NCBI GenBank assembly: GCA_965652545.1
Contig: CBFGWV010000016.1
Span: forward strand, 1-41,981
Length of the DNA stretch: 41,981 nt
Source: CBFGWV01 sp965652545
GTDB lineage: Bacteria; Pseudomonadota; Gammaproteobacteria; Competibacterales; Competibacteraceae
Direction of reading: 5' to 3'
Shown: positions 34,701-41,591 of the stretch, in pieces
Layout: each line of letters opens with the position of its first letter
Position numbering within the stretch: the first letter of the stretch is position 1
The notes under the pieces: model-generated
What the model saw: the letters and a program-made list of their open reading frames with translations, nothing else
The model's database searches: none
What the model was told of the DNA's origin: nothing
Program-made: the position numbers and the translations under genes

Positions 34701-36598
34701 TCGGCGACATGGGTGGCGATGTGTTCGGCAACGGCATGTTGCTGTCGCGCCATATCCGCCTGCTGGCGGCGTTCAACCACATGCACATCTTCCTCGACCC
34801 GGGCGCGGATGCGGCCAGCTCATTCGTCGAGCGCGAACGCCTGTTCAAGCTGCCCCGCTCCAGTTGGGACGACTACGACCGCACGCTGATCTCCGAAGGT
34901 GGCGGCATCTACCTGCGTAGCGCCAAGTCCATCCCCATCAGCCCGCAAGTCCGTGCAGCCCTGGCCATCGAAGCCAAGCAGCTCACGCCCAACGAGTTGA
35001 TCCACCGCTTGCTGCAGGCCCCGGTCGAGTTGCTGTGGAACGGCGGCATCGGCACCTACGTGAAGGCCTCGCGTGAGACCCATGCCGACGTCGGCGACCG
35101 CGCCAACGATAACCTGCGGGTCAATGGACAGGACCTGCGCTGCAAGGTGGTCGGCGAGGGTGGCAACCTGGGTCTGACCCAGCTCGGCCGTATCGAGTAC
35201 GCACTGCGTGGCGGACGCGTGTACACCGATGCCATCGATAATTCCGGCGGAGTGAACTGCTCCGACCATGAGGTGAATATCAAGATTCTCCTCAACCAGG
35301 TGGTGTCGGCCGGCGACATGACCGAGAAGCAGCGCAACCAGCTGCTGGCCGAGATGACCGAGGAGGTGGGGCAACTGGTGCTGCGCCAGAACTACCTGCA
35401 ACCCCAGGCAATCAATGTCTCGCTGTCGGTCGCCCCGCAGATGCTGCCCGACCACAGCCGTGTGATCCGCGAATTGGAGAAGCGCGGCAAGCTCAATCGG
35501 GCGCTGGAGTTCCTGCCCTCGGACGAGGAGATCGCCAACCGCGAATCCGCCCGTCAGGGAATGCTCGCACCGGAGCTGGCGGTCCTGCTGGCCTATTCCA
35601 AGATCGAGTTGTTCCAGGAGTTGATCGCCTCGGACGTGCCGGAGGACCCGTTCCTGCGCAAGGAGTTGGTGGCCTACTTCCCCACCCCGCTGCGCGAGCG
35701 CTATCAGCAGCAGATGGACAATCATCCGCTCAAGCGCGAAATCATCGCCACCTACATTACCAACAGCGTACTCAACCGCATGGGCAGTACGTTCATCTTC
35801 CGCCTGCGTGAGGAAACCGGTGAAGCGGCACCGGAAATCGCCCGCGCCTACGCCGCGGCACGCGATGTGTGCGACGCGCGCACACTGTGGGCGGACATCG
35901 AGCGCCTGGACAACCGGGTGCCGGCCAAGCTGCAGATCGAAATGCAGCTCGCCGCCCGCCGCCTGCTCGAGCGCGCCACACACTGGCTGCTGCGCAATCG
36001 CCGTGCCCCGCTGGATGTGGAAACCACGGTCAACGAGTTCCAGGAAGGAATCGCCATGCTGCGCCACGCCCTGCCGGAGCTGCTCGAGCCCTCGCAGCGC
36101 AACTGGTTTGACGAGGAGCAGCAACGCCTGGTCGATGCGGGCGTGCCGCCCAAGCTGGCCCATTGGGTCACCTGCCTGGGGGTGATGTACTCGGGTTTCG
36201 ATCTGGTGGAGGTCGCCAGCCAGACGGACTTGCCGGTCGAAGACGTGGCCGGTGCCTACTTCGCCCTGGCCGAGCGTCTGCAGCTGCATTGGCTGCGACA
36301 ACACATCGCCGAACTGCCGGTCACCAACCATTGGCAGGACCGTGCGCGGGCGGCGTTGCTCAGCGGTTTGTACGACCTGGGCCGCATCCTCACTGCCGAT
36401 GCCTTGCGTCAAACCGGCGCCGACGGCGATCCGCGCCAGCGGCTGGAGCAATGGCTCACGCGCAACCAGACCGGGGTCGAACGAACGCTGGGCATGTTCG
36501 CCGATCTACGCGCATCCGGGGGTCAGCCAGATCTGGCCATGCTGTCCGTGGCCATGCGCGAGCTCAACAACCTCGTGCAGGCGGGGGCGATGGGATGA
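31745..36598 (+). CDS. gdhB: NAD-specific glutamate dehydrogenase, large (about 180 kDa) type
   Basis: Oxidative deamination of glutamate to 2-oxoglutarate. 1617 aa, matching the L-GDH180 class of Pseudomonas and Streptomyces (about 1620-1650). A long N-terminal regulatory region with ACT-like segments (VEIVTADMPFLVDSVTMELN, HLDYIGIKRYDDNG) is followed by the catalytic core at about 820-1100: GGLRWSDRREDFRTEVLGL, VGSKGGFVVKRP with Lys851, and the dinucleotide site GIGDMGGDVFGNGM near 985. A helical C-terminal region follows. ATG at 31745 has AAGGAG 9 nt upstream, better than the ATG at 31727. Its stop overlaps the next start (ATGA). In homologues activity is tuned allosterically by amino acids. 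Confidence 0.96.
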   Translation: MARSADEHKAQLIERIASTLEERLDADAGVQAMRFARQYFAWVPPEDLTEVDPEDWYGAVLCHWHLAHQRAAGDSLVHVYNPNVDEHGWRSTHSVVEIVTADMPFLVDSVTMELNRNGLTVHRIIHPVLRVRRDEGGNLLEVLPVDAEMVEGAGFESVIHVEIDRQGDATALDDLRSSVLRVLGDVRAAVEDWREMRGRMQQVINDLDPTRLPVPEDQVKEVEAFLTWVVDDHFTFLGCHDYDLVQAGDDLSLQTVPGSGLGILRDSHDAPRRSRSFDELPPALRQIAFNDDLLLLTKANTRATVHRPVHLDYIGIKRYDDNGQVVGERRFLGLYTSMAYSMNPRNIPLLRQKVERVVKRSGLSPRGHAGKALQNILDTFPRDDLFQASEDELTETALGILQLQERQRLRLFVRHDIFGRFVSCFVYVPRERFNTELRLRMQAILTQAFNGESSTFTTQFLESVLARVLFHIRTQPGGVPEYSVDELEGRLRETMLSWEDKLHRELVEQSGEAKGISLFQRYAKAFPAAYREDFNSRVAVRDIDRLERLGPDRRLAMHLYRPLEDASGLLRFKIYGPDEPIPLSDVLPMLEKLGLHVLTARPYVLEGMGDGHPRWILDFDMRQESALDVDVAEVKDIFQDAFARIWTGAMENDGFNRLVLGARLNPRDVIMLRAYCKYLLQVRVTHSQAYMEQTLASHPGITRQLTALFHARFNPAAIDRDEQARAIEQEILDALEHVSNLDEDRILRRFLGIIQATLRTNFFQADGQAREKDYLSFKFDPSKIDEMPLPKPMFEIFVYSPQTEGVHLRGGPVARGGLRWSDRREDFRTEVLGLVKAQMVKNSVIVPVGSKGGFVVKRPLAGLPREQVQDEVVRCYTTFIRGLLDITDNLVDGAVVPPRQVVRFDRDDPYLVVAADKGTATFSDIANRIAIEYGFWLGDAFASGGSAGYDHKGMGITARGGWESVKHHFRELGKDIQNEDFTVVGIGDMGGDVFGNGMLLSRHIRLLAAFNHMHIFLDPGADAASSFVERERLFKLPRSSWDDYDRTLISEGGGIYLRSAKSIPISPQVRAALAIEAKQLTPNELIHRLLQAPVELLWNGGIGTYVKASRETHADVGDRANDNLRVNGQDLRCKVVGEGGNLGLTQLGRIEYALRGGRVYTDAIDNSGGVNCSDHEVNIKILLNQVVSAGDMTEKQRNQLLAEMTEEVGQLVLRQNYLQPQAINVSLSVAPQMLPDHSRVIRELEKRGKLNRALEFLPSDEEIANRESARQGMLAPELAVLLAYSKIELFQELIASDVPEDPFLRKELVAYFPTPLRERYQQQMDNHPLKREIIATYITNSVLNRMGSTFIFRLREETGEAAPEIARAYAAARDVCDARTLWADIERLDNRVPAKLQIEMQLAARRLLERATHWLLRNRRAPLDVETTVNEFQEGIAMLRHALPELLEPSQRNWFDEEQQRLVDAGVPPKLAHWVTCLGVMYSGFDLVEVASQTDLPVEDVAGAYFALAERLQLHWLRQHIAELPVTNHWQDRARAALLSGLYDLGRILTADALRQTGADGDPRQRLEQWLTRNQTGVERTLGMFADLRASGGQPDLAMLSVAMRELNNLVQAGAMG

Positions 36599-37011
36599 GG
36601 CCCCAGTGCTCGGTTACCGTCCTTGGCCTGGCGCTCATCCTGAGCGCCTGCGCCGGCCCGCGGGTCGAATCCAATAGCGAAGGTTTCACGTGGAACGCTT
36701 TACCCGGTTGGCCGGAGGATCGTCCTGCGGCACTGATCCGTGTGGATCCGGGTATCCAGGTGGTGAGCGTCGATGCGCGCAAAGCGCCCCAGAGAATCGA
36801 CATCGTGCGGATTCCCGATGGCGATCACGTCCTGGAAGTGCTGTGCGGCGCCAATCGGGTCGAGGAGATCACGTCGCTAATGCAACGGTTTGCCGCAAAT
36901 CAGATCTGGTCGCTGTCGCCCGATAGGACAGGTGCCGGTTGCCACGGCCGCCTGGAGCTGATCGAAACGGCAACGGTGGACGGGGCGACCCCGGCTCAAT
37001 CGGCCGACTGA
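36595..37011 (+). CDS. Putative lipoprotein coupled to the GDH gene
   Basis: A 138-aa protein of unknown function. Signal peptide with lipobox LSAC (VTVLGLALILSACAGPR, Cys20), then a compact domain: AALIRVDPGIQVVSVDARKAPQRIDIVRIPDGDH, VLCGANRVEE, two further Cys (LCGAN and GCHGRLE) that could pair. The ATG overlaps the gdhB stop by 4 bp, so translation is coupled to GDH, though no functional link is known. The 3' end overlaps the sensor kinase gene by 16 bp. A parS-type sequence lies inside the coding region near residues 30-34. Confidence 0.75.
   Translation: MRPQCSVTVLGLALILSACAGPRVESNSEGFTWNALPGWPEDRPAALIRVDPGIQVVSVDARKAPQRIDIVRIPDGDHVLEVLCGANRVEEITSLMQRFAANQIWSLSPDRTGAGCHGRLELIETATVDGATPAQSAD
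36682..36697. other. parS-like site 4, within the coupled lipoprotein gene
   Basis: GGTTTCACGTGGAACG combines one half-site of each parS version seen here (GTTTCAC and GTGGAAC). The inner 14 bp are palindromic except for one base pair; both outer bases are off consensus. Intragenic parS sites are common. Weaker than sites 1-3. Confidence 0.6.
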
Positions 37012-39842
37012 CCGTCGGTATGCTCTGGCACGGCCTGCTCCACCAGGGGAAGCACGAAGCGGAACGCCGTACCGCCCTCCGCTTCGGCCTCGACGACAAG
37101 CTCGCCGCCATGCGCCTCGACGATCGAGCGGCTGATGGACAACCCCAGGCCCATGCCCTGCTCTTTGGTAGAGAAGAACGGGTGGAAGAGATTGCTGATG
37201 GCCTCGGGCGACAGCCCGGGGCCACTGTCGATCACTGCCACTTCCAGGCCGTGATCCACACGCCGCGTCGTGATCAGCAGCTGGCGTAACTCCACCGGCT
37301 GTTCGCGCATTGCCTCAGCGGCGTTGCGCACGAGGTTCAGCACCACCTGCTGAATCTGCACCGCATCCATCGGCACCGCCGGCAAGTCCGAAGTCAATGC
37401 GAGATCGAGCCGGACTTCATGGCGCCGGCACTCTGTGCGGCACAGCTCCTCCACATCGCGGATCACCGCATCCAGGGACAATAACTCCCGCTGCGGCGTC
37501 CGCTTGCGGATGAAATTACGCAGGCGATGCAGGATCTCCCCTGCGCGCAACCCCTGTTGCGCCGCCTTCTCCAAGGCCGCGCGCAAGCCATCGAGGTCGG
37601 TGGGCGCACGCTTGAGCAAACGCATGGCCGCCTGGTTGTAGGTCACCATGGCGGCAAGCGGCTGGTTGATCTCATGCGCAAGCCCCGAGGCCATCTCGCC
37701 GGCCAGAGTTACCCGGCCCATATGGGCCAGCTCGGCTTGCAGGCTGCGCAGTTGCTCCAACGCGGCCCGACGCTGGGTGATGTCGGCCGCGAGACCCGCC
37801 ATGCGATAGACATTTCCGTCACGGTCCCGTACGGGGAAGCCCCGGTCGTGAATCCAGCGTATGCCGCCATCGGGCCGCAATACGCGGTACTCCTGGTCCA
37901 GGCGCCCGGTGTAGCGGCTCGCGGTGAGCCCGGAACGGACCCGCGTACGGTCTTCGGGATGCACGGTGTCCAGCCATGACTCCTGATACCAGAACGCGCG
38001 CGGGCGGCCCCACACCGCCTCGAACGCCGGGCTGACGTAAATCCGCTCGTCCCCGCCGCGACCGACCATCCAAAACACCTCGTCCACATGCTCGGCAAGC
38101 TGACGGAAGCGCTCTTCGCTCTCGCGTAAAGCCTGCTCGGCCCCGCGGCGCGCCCGAATCTCGTGCTGCAATGAATCGTTGGCGCGCACCAGCGCCTCCG
38201 TACGCTGCCGTACTCTGTCTTCGAGCTCGTCGTAGGCCTGCTTCAATTGGGCCTCGGCACGCTGCCGGGCGGTCACGTCGCGGGCGCACCCCCGGTAACC
38301 GCGAAACTGCCCGTCACTGTCGAAAACGGGCTTGCCGCTGGAAGCCAGCAGGCGTTCTTCGCCATCGGGACGGCGCCAGTACAGCTCCAGGCCGGCAAAC
38401 GGGCGGCGGGCTTCGATATCCTTCAGATGCGCCTCCCAGCGCTCCTGCGGTAGCGTGCAGTAACGCTCGAGCAGTTCGGTACGGTGCTCGCCCAGCACCT
38501 GTGACGAGCTCAGGCCGTTGATCTGCTCATGCCGTTCGGAGACGAAAGTGAAACGCAACTGCGCATCGGTTTCCCAGAACCAGTCCGCGGCGATGCTGGC
38601 GAAGTCGCGAAAGCGCGCCTCACTGGCCTTCAGCGCCTCCTGTGCCAGCAAGTGGGCGCTGATGTCGCTGAACATCAGGATGGCCCCCTGGAAGCGCCCG
38701 CGCGAGTCGAGCACCGGGCTGCTGGCGATCAGGACATGCAGCCGTCGATCGGGTTCGGCCGTGGCCAGTCGCAGTTCATATTGATCGCTCAAGCCGCGGC
38801 GGCGACGGCGGAACTGCTGACGGACCCGGTCGATATCGTCCGGATGCGCGAAATCCGTGAATGGGTGCCCACGCATGGCACCGGCGTCGAAACCCAGCAG
38901 CTTTGCCGCGCGCCGGTTCGCATATGTCACCCGTCCTTCCGCATCCACCGTCAGTACGCCCTCCTGGGCGGTATCGAGCAGGCGACTGAGACGACGCTCC
39001 GTGTCGGCCAATGACAGTTCGGTGCGCTCTTGCTGGCGGCGCGCGGCACGCCACGCAGTCACCGCAATCGCCGCGAACCCAAGCACCGCCAGCAACAGGA
39101 TGAGAGCTTCGTAGGCAATGCCACGCAGGTTCAACGGCAGTCCACCGGCCACGCGCGGGTACAGGCGCAGCTCGCCGACAGCGGAACTGACGCGCGCCAA
39201 CGGTATCTCGCGCAGCAGCGGGGTGAACCCCGGTGCCAGGTCGGCCGTCATCAGAATGCCCCGCCCGCCGCCGTCGATGTCGAGCACCAGCCGGTAATCG
39301 TCCCCACCCACCAAACCGTCGAGTACATCGATCAACGGCCCTCGAACCAGCCAGCCGCCGTCAGCCTCGGGAATCAGCAGATCCAGCACGGCATCGTCAC
39401 CCATTCGGCTGACCTGCATACCGTCGGCCAGCGCGCGCCCCGACGGAACCGGATAGACGCCGCAACGCAGGTCGCCGGGTACGCAAACCACGGCTTGAGA
39501 AACCCCGGCATCATTCAGCCGGTGCAACTCCCTTACCTGCGGATAGCGTGCGCGGATGCGCTCAAGAAGCATGTACAACGACGCAGGGTCATCCGACGGA
39601 GCACTCTCCGGCAGCATCACCGTCAAGGTGAGCCGGCGCTGGCTGATGCGGCTCTCCAGCGCCGAGACGCGACCGTCGAGCAAGGCGGTGGCAAGGCGCT
39701 TTTGCTGCTCGCGCAGCGTCTGCACATGATTGGCCAAGGCCAGCAGCAAGACCAGTCCGAGGAACAGTCCGGACAGAAGCAGCGGCCGCCGCCTGACCAT
39801 GGATACCGTACGACGACCCCAGGTCGCGATACGTTCGCTCAC
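36996..39842 (-). CDS. Membrane-bound multi-PAS sensor histidine kinase
   Basis: A 948-aa sensor kinase. One transmembrane helix (LLLSGLFLGLVLLLALANHV) is followed by an extracytoplasmic domain of roughly 220 residues, a second helix (ALILLLAVLGFAAIAVTAW), and three PAS domains (around RLLDTAQEGVLTVDAEG, ASIAADWFWETDAQLRF, LAEHVDEVFWMVGRGG) with a coiled coil (AYDELEDRVRQRTEALV) between PAS2 and PAS3. HisKA has phospho-acceptor His723 in GLAHEINQPLAAM, and the HATPase ends with STKEQGMGLGLSISRSIV. The HEINQPL box is typical of the FixL/DctB/NtrB-like class. GTG at 39842 is preferred over ATG at 39848 because GGAGG directly abuts that ATG. No response-regulator gene is adjacent, so it is an orphan here. 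Confidence 0.92.
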   Translation of the reverse strand: MSERIATWGRRTVSMVRRRPLLLSGLFLGLVLLLALANHVQTLREQQKRLATALLDGRVSALESRISQRRLTLTVMLPESAPSDDPASLYMLLERIRARYPQVRELHRLNDAGVSQAVVCVPGDLRCGVYPVPSGRALADGMQVSRMGDDAVLDLLIPEADGGWLVRGPLIDVLDGLVGGDDYRLVLDIDGGGRGILMTADLAPGFTPLLREIPLARVSSAVGELRLYPRVAGGLPLNLRGIAYEALILLLAVLGFAAIAVTAWRAARRQQERTELSLADTERRLSRLLDTAQEGVLTVDAEGRVTYANRRAAKLLGFDAGAMRGHPFTDFAHPDDIDRVRQQFRRRRRGLSDQYELRLATAEPDRRLHVLIASSPVLDSRGRFQGAILMFSDISAHLLAQEALKASEARFRDFASIAADWFWETDAQLRFTFVSERHEQINGLSSSQVLGEHRTELLERYCTLPQERWEAHLKDIEARRPFAGLELYWRRPDGEERLLASSGKPVFDSDGQFRGYRGCARDVTARQRAEAQLKQAYDELEDRVRQRTEALVRANDSLQHEIRARRGAEQALRESEERFRQLAEHVDEVFWMVGRGGDERIYVSPAFEAVWGRPRAFWYQESWLDTVHPEDRTRVRSGLTASRYTGRLDQEYRVLRPDGGIRWIHDRGFPVRDRDGNVYRMAGLAADITQRRAALEQLRSLQAELAHMGRVTLAGEMASGLAHEINQPLAAMVTYNQAAMRLLKRAPTDLDGLRAALEKAAQQGLRAGEILHRLRNFIRKRTPQRELLSLDAVIRDVEELCRTECRRHEVRLDLALTSDLPAVPMDAVQIQQVVLNLVRNAAEAMREQPVELRQLLITTRRVDHGLEVAVIDSGPGLSPEAISNLFHPFFSTKEQGMGLGLSISRSIVEAHGGELVVEAEAEGGTAFRFVLPLVEQAVPEHTDGQSAD

Positions 39843-39951
39843 TGCCATCCTCCCCGATTCATGCCTCCAGTGTAGCGCTATAGGGGTGAAACCCGCGGCA
39901 ACGGGAATACCAGCGTGCCGATTGCGTTCCTGCGCCAGGGATTTATTCTTT

Positions 39952-40242
39952 CTATGCTTGCACAGACGATTTTCTCGGTCGCCCGGGCATCCGGTTGGAG
40001 CGCCCATCCTCGGTATAGCGCTCCGGCCAGATCACCACGGGGGACACACCCAGCGTCTGTGCGATGAGCTGCTCCATGCGCGGATAGGGTCGGCGGAACG
40101 CAAGCCCTGGCGCATTGCGACTCAGGCCGTGCTGCCGGGCCAAGGCCGCAAGGGTCCAGCCGCGCAGGCGCAGTTGATAAAGGACCCAGGCACGGCGTTG
40201 CCCGGGATCTTGGGGAATGGTTGTCACATCCATGCGATTCAT
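39952..40242 (-). CDS. Ner/Nlp (SfsB)-type DNA-binding regulator
   Basis: A 96-aa helix-turn-helix protein resembling the Ner repressor of Mu-like phages and its bacterial relative Nlp/SfsB. Diagnostic stretch: LRLRGWTLAALARQHGLS (HTH), RNAPGLAFRRPYPRMEQLIA, and LGVSPVVIWPERYTEDG, where IWP(E/S)RY is the family signature. The tail RMPGRPRKS is basic. Start ATG 40242 or 40233; neither has a strong ribosome site. It is divergent from a CI/LexA-like repressor gene across 107 bp, the arrangement of the early control region of Mu-like phages, but no phage structural or transposase gene is visible. Confidence 0.85.
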   Translation of the reverse strand: MNRMDVTTIPQDPGQRRAWVLYQLRLRGWTLAALARQHGLSRNAPGLAFRRPYPRMEQLIAQTLGVSPVVIWPERYTEDGRSNRMPGRPRKSSVQA

Positions 40243-40252
40243 GGACCAAAAG

Positions 40253-40263
40253 ATAACCGTTAT
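40253..40263. promoter_or_regulatory. Candidate operator in the Ner-like/repressor intergenic region
   Basis: ATAAC-C-GTTAT, a perfect 5-bp inverted repeat around one central base, 11 nt from the Ner-like ATG. A second short repeat, GGAT-N5-ATCC, is at 40265-40277. The whole 107-bp spacer (40243-40349) is distinctly richer in A and T than the flanking genes. Plausible binding site for either regulator; unproven. Confidence 0.4.
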
Positions 40264-40349
40264 TGGATATGGAATCCAGGAAACAGCCAAATGCAACGAC
40301 ACACACGATTTCTTACCATGTTTCCACTAGCAGATATCGGCAGGCGTCC

Positions 40350-41024
40350 ATGAATGCGGCTTCAGAACACGACGAGGCCACCCGGGGCCCCGATACACTG
40401 CCCGGGCGGATACGTGAATGCGCACGACGGGTCGGCAGCGGCGACGCCCTGGCACGCAAAACCGGCATCCCGCGTGGAACGTTAGAATCCTATCTGACCG
40501 GAAACAGCGAGCCGAAAGCCGGACGCCTGCTGAGCATCGCCAGGGCCGCGGGCGTCAATCTGGATTGGCTGGTCGCCGGCGACGGTGTCGGCCATGTGGC
40601 GGAAACGGCTCGCGGCTACGCCATGGATGCACCCTACCAGGTCGCCGTCTACGCCAGCACCATCGACGATACAGACGCCGGATGGCCACAGGGCGCCGCC
40701 GCATTGGGCACCACGACCGTTCCCCGCGACGGTATGGCGGGCACGCAGCTAGCCGCATTGGTGGTGCGGGGCGATGCCATGTACCCGACCCTGTGCCCGG
40801 GGGACATCGTCACCGTGGATTGCCAGAGCGCCGCACAGACGGGCGAGGGCCTGTATGCGCTGGTTCTCGAGGGCAATGTCGTGGTGCGCAGGCTGCGACC
40901 GGCTGCCGGCGGTGGACTGGATGTGCTTCACGACAACCCGCTTTATCCACCGGTGCACCTGCCACCCGGACACACCGTCAACCGCGTCGTCGGGCGTGCC
41001 GTGTTCCGCTGCGGTCGCCTGTGA
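40350..41024 (+). CDS. CI/LexA-like repressor with inactive S24 domain
   Basis: A 224-aa two-domain regulator: N-terminal HTH (DALARKTGIPRGTLESYLTGNSEPKAGRLLSIARAAG, ending NLDWLVAGDG as in phage repressors) and a C-terminal S24/LexA-type domain (GTQLAALVVRGDAMYPTLCPGDIVTVD). The nucleophile Ser of the usual GDSMxPTL is Ala143, and the general-base Lys of the VKRL motif is Arg180 (VVRRL), so RecA-stimulated self-cleavage should not occur. ATG at 40350 gives the natural N-terminus; an open frame extends to 40263 without similarity. Divergent from the Ner-like gene. It may be a domesticated prophage repressor or a stable regulator responding to something other than DNA damage. Confidence 0.88.
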   Translation: MNAASEHDEATRGPDTLPGRIRECARRVGSGDALARKTGIPRGTLESYLTGNSEPKAGRLLSIARAAGVNLDWLVAGDGVGHVAETARGYAMDAPYQVAVYASTIDDTDAGWPQGAAALGTTTVPRDGMAGTQLAALVVRGDAMYPTLCPGDIVTVDCQSAAQTGEGLYALVLEGNVVVRRLRPAAGGGLDVLHDNPLYPPVHLPPGHTVNRVVGRAVFRCGRL

Positions 41025-41039
41025 TCCGTTGATGTGAGT

Positions 41040-41057
41040 GGCAGCAGGGATGCTGCC
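41040..41057. repeat. Hairpin related to the core of the palindromic element
   Basis: GGCAGCA-GGGA-TGCTGCC, 7-bp stem, extended by one T-A pair on the outside. It has the same length as the GGCAGCATCCATGCTGCC hairpin at 20041-20058 and differs only in three central bases. It lies just after the repressor gene. No T-run follows. Confidence 0.5.
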
Positions 41058-41135
41058 ATCATCGGCTCTTGGCAGCCACCCGGTTCCGGGATACTGTTGA
41101 TGGTGCAATGCACCATGTCTCTCGGGGAGGCGCCA

Positions 41136-41468
41136 ATGTCCGAGCCCTTGCTGAATCGGGAAGTGGCTACACTGATGCTCACCATGCGTCGTCTGGTCAG
41201 GGATGAGTTTGGCGAATCCGTCTCATTGGGTGCACCGGACGCACCGCAACAGCTCTATCGCCTGGCCTTGCGCTCGCGCCGCCGGGCACTCCAGGAAATG
41301 GCGGTCCGCCTGGATGCACATTTCGCTCATGACGCGCCGGCCGACAACCGGCGCACACGGTACTACCGCGGCGCACCGATACTGGAAGAGCCCAGGCGAA
41401 CAAACGGCGGCGACCACGCACGGACAGCCACCGTCCGGGTCTACCGGGGCAATATCGTCGACCCCTGA
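41136..41468 (+). CDS. Small protein of unknown function
   Basis: A 110-aa soluble, basic protein that I do not recognise. The N-terminal half is helical (LLNREVATLMLTMRRLVRDE; PQQLYRLALRSRRRALQEM). The C-terminal half contains two similar strands, TRYYRGAPI and VRVYRGNIV, recalling the YRG repeats of DUF4278-like proteins, a weak resemblance. ATG at 41136 has a strong GGGGAGG 5 nt upstream, which decides the start against a longer frame from 41034. It sits between the repressor gene and an FMN-reductase gene on the same strand. Confidence 0.75.
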   Translation: MSEPLLNREVATLMLTMRRLVRDEFGESVSLGAPDAPQQLYRLALRSRRRALQEMAVRLDAHFAHDAPADNRRTRYYRGAPILEEPRRTNGGDHARTATVRVYRGNIVDP

Positions 41469-41591
41469 GAGGGCGCCGGGACGCAGCGTCTACGCAACCA
41501 AACCGGACGTTGCACGGTCCATCTAAGTCATCGCACACCACGACGCCCCGCCACGGCATCGGGCGCCTGGACAACTAGGGAGGGAACATCG

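Noticed and set aside
31631..34786. A 1051-codon open frame antisense to the glutamate dehydrogenase gene
   Set aside because: It is the reverse-strand shadow of a GC-rich, codon-biased gene; no recognisable domain, ribosome site or family similarity. The same applies to long antisense frames over chpA, surA/pdxA, glyS and tal.
39952..41024. An intact Mu-like prophage at the right end
   Set aside because: Only the two regulator genes are present; flanking genes are a sensor kinase, a small unknown protein and an FMN reductase, with no transposase, Gam, structural genes or attachment repeats visible.
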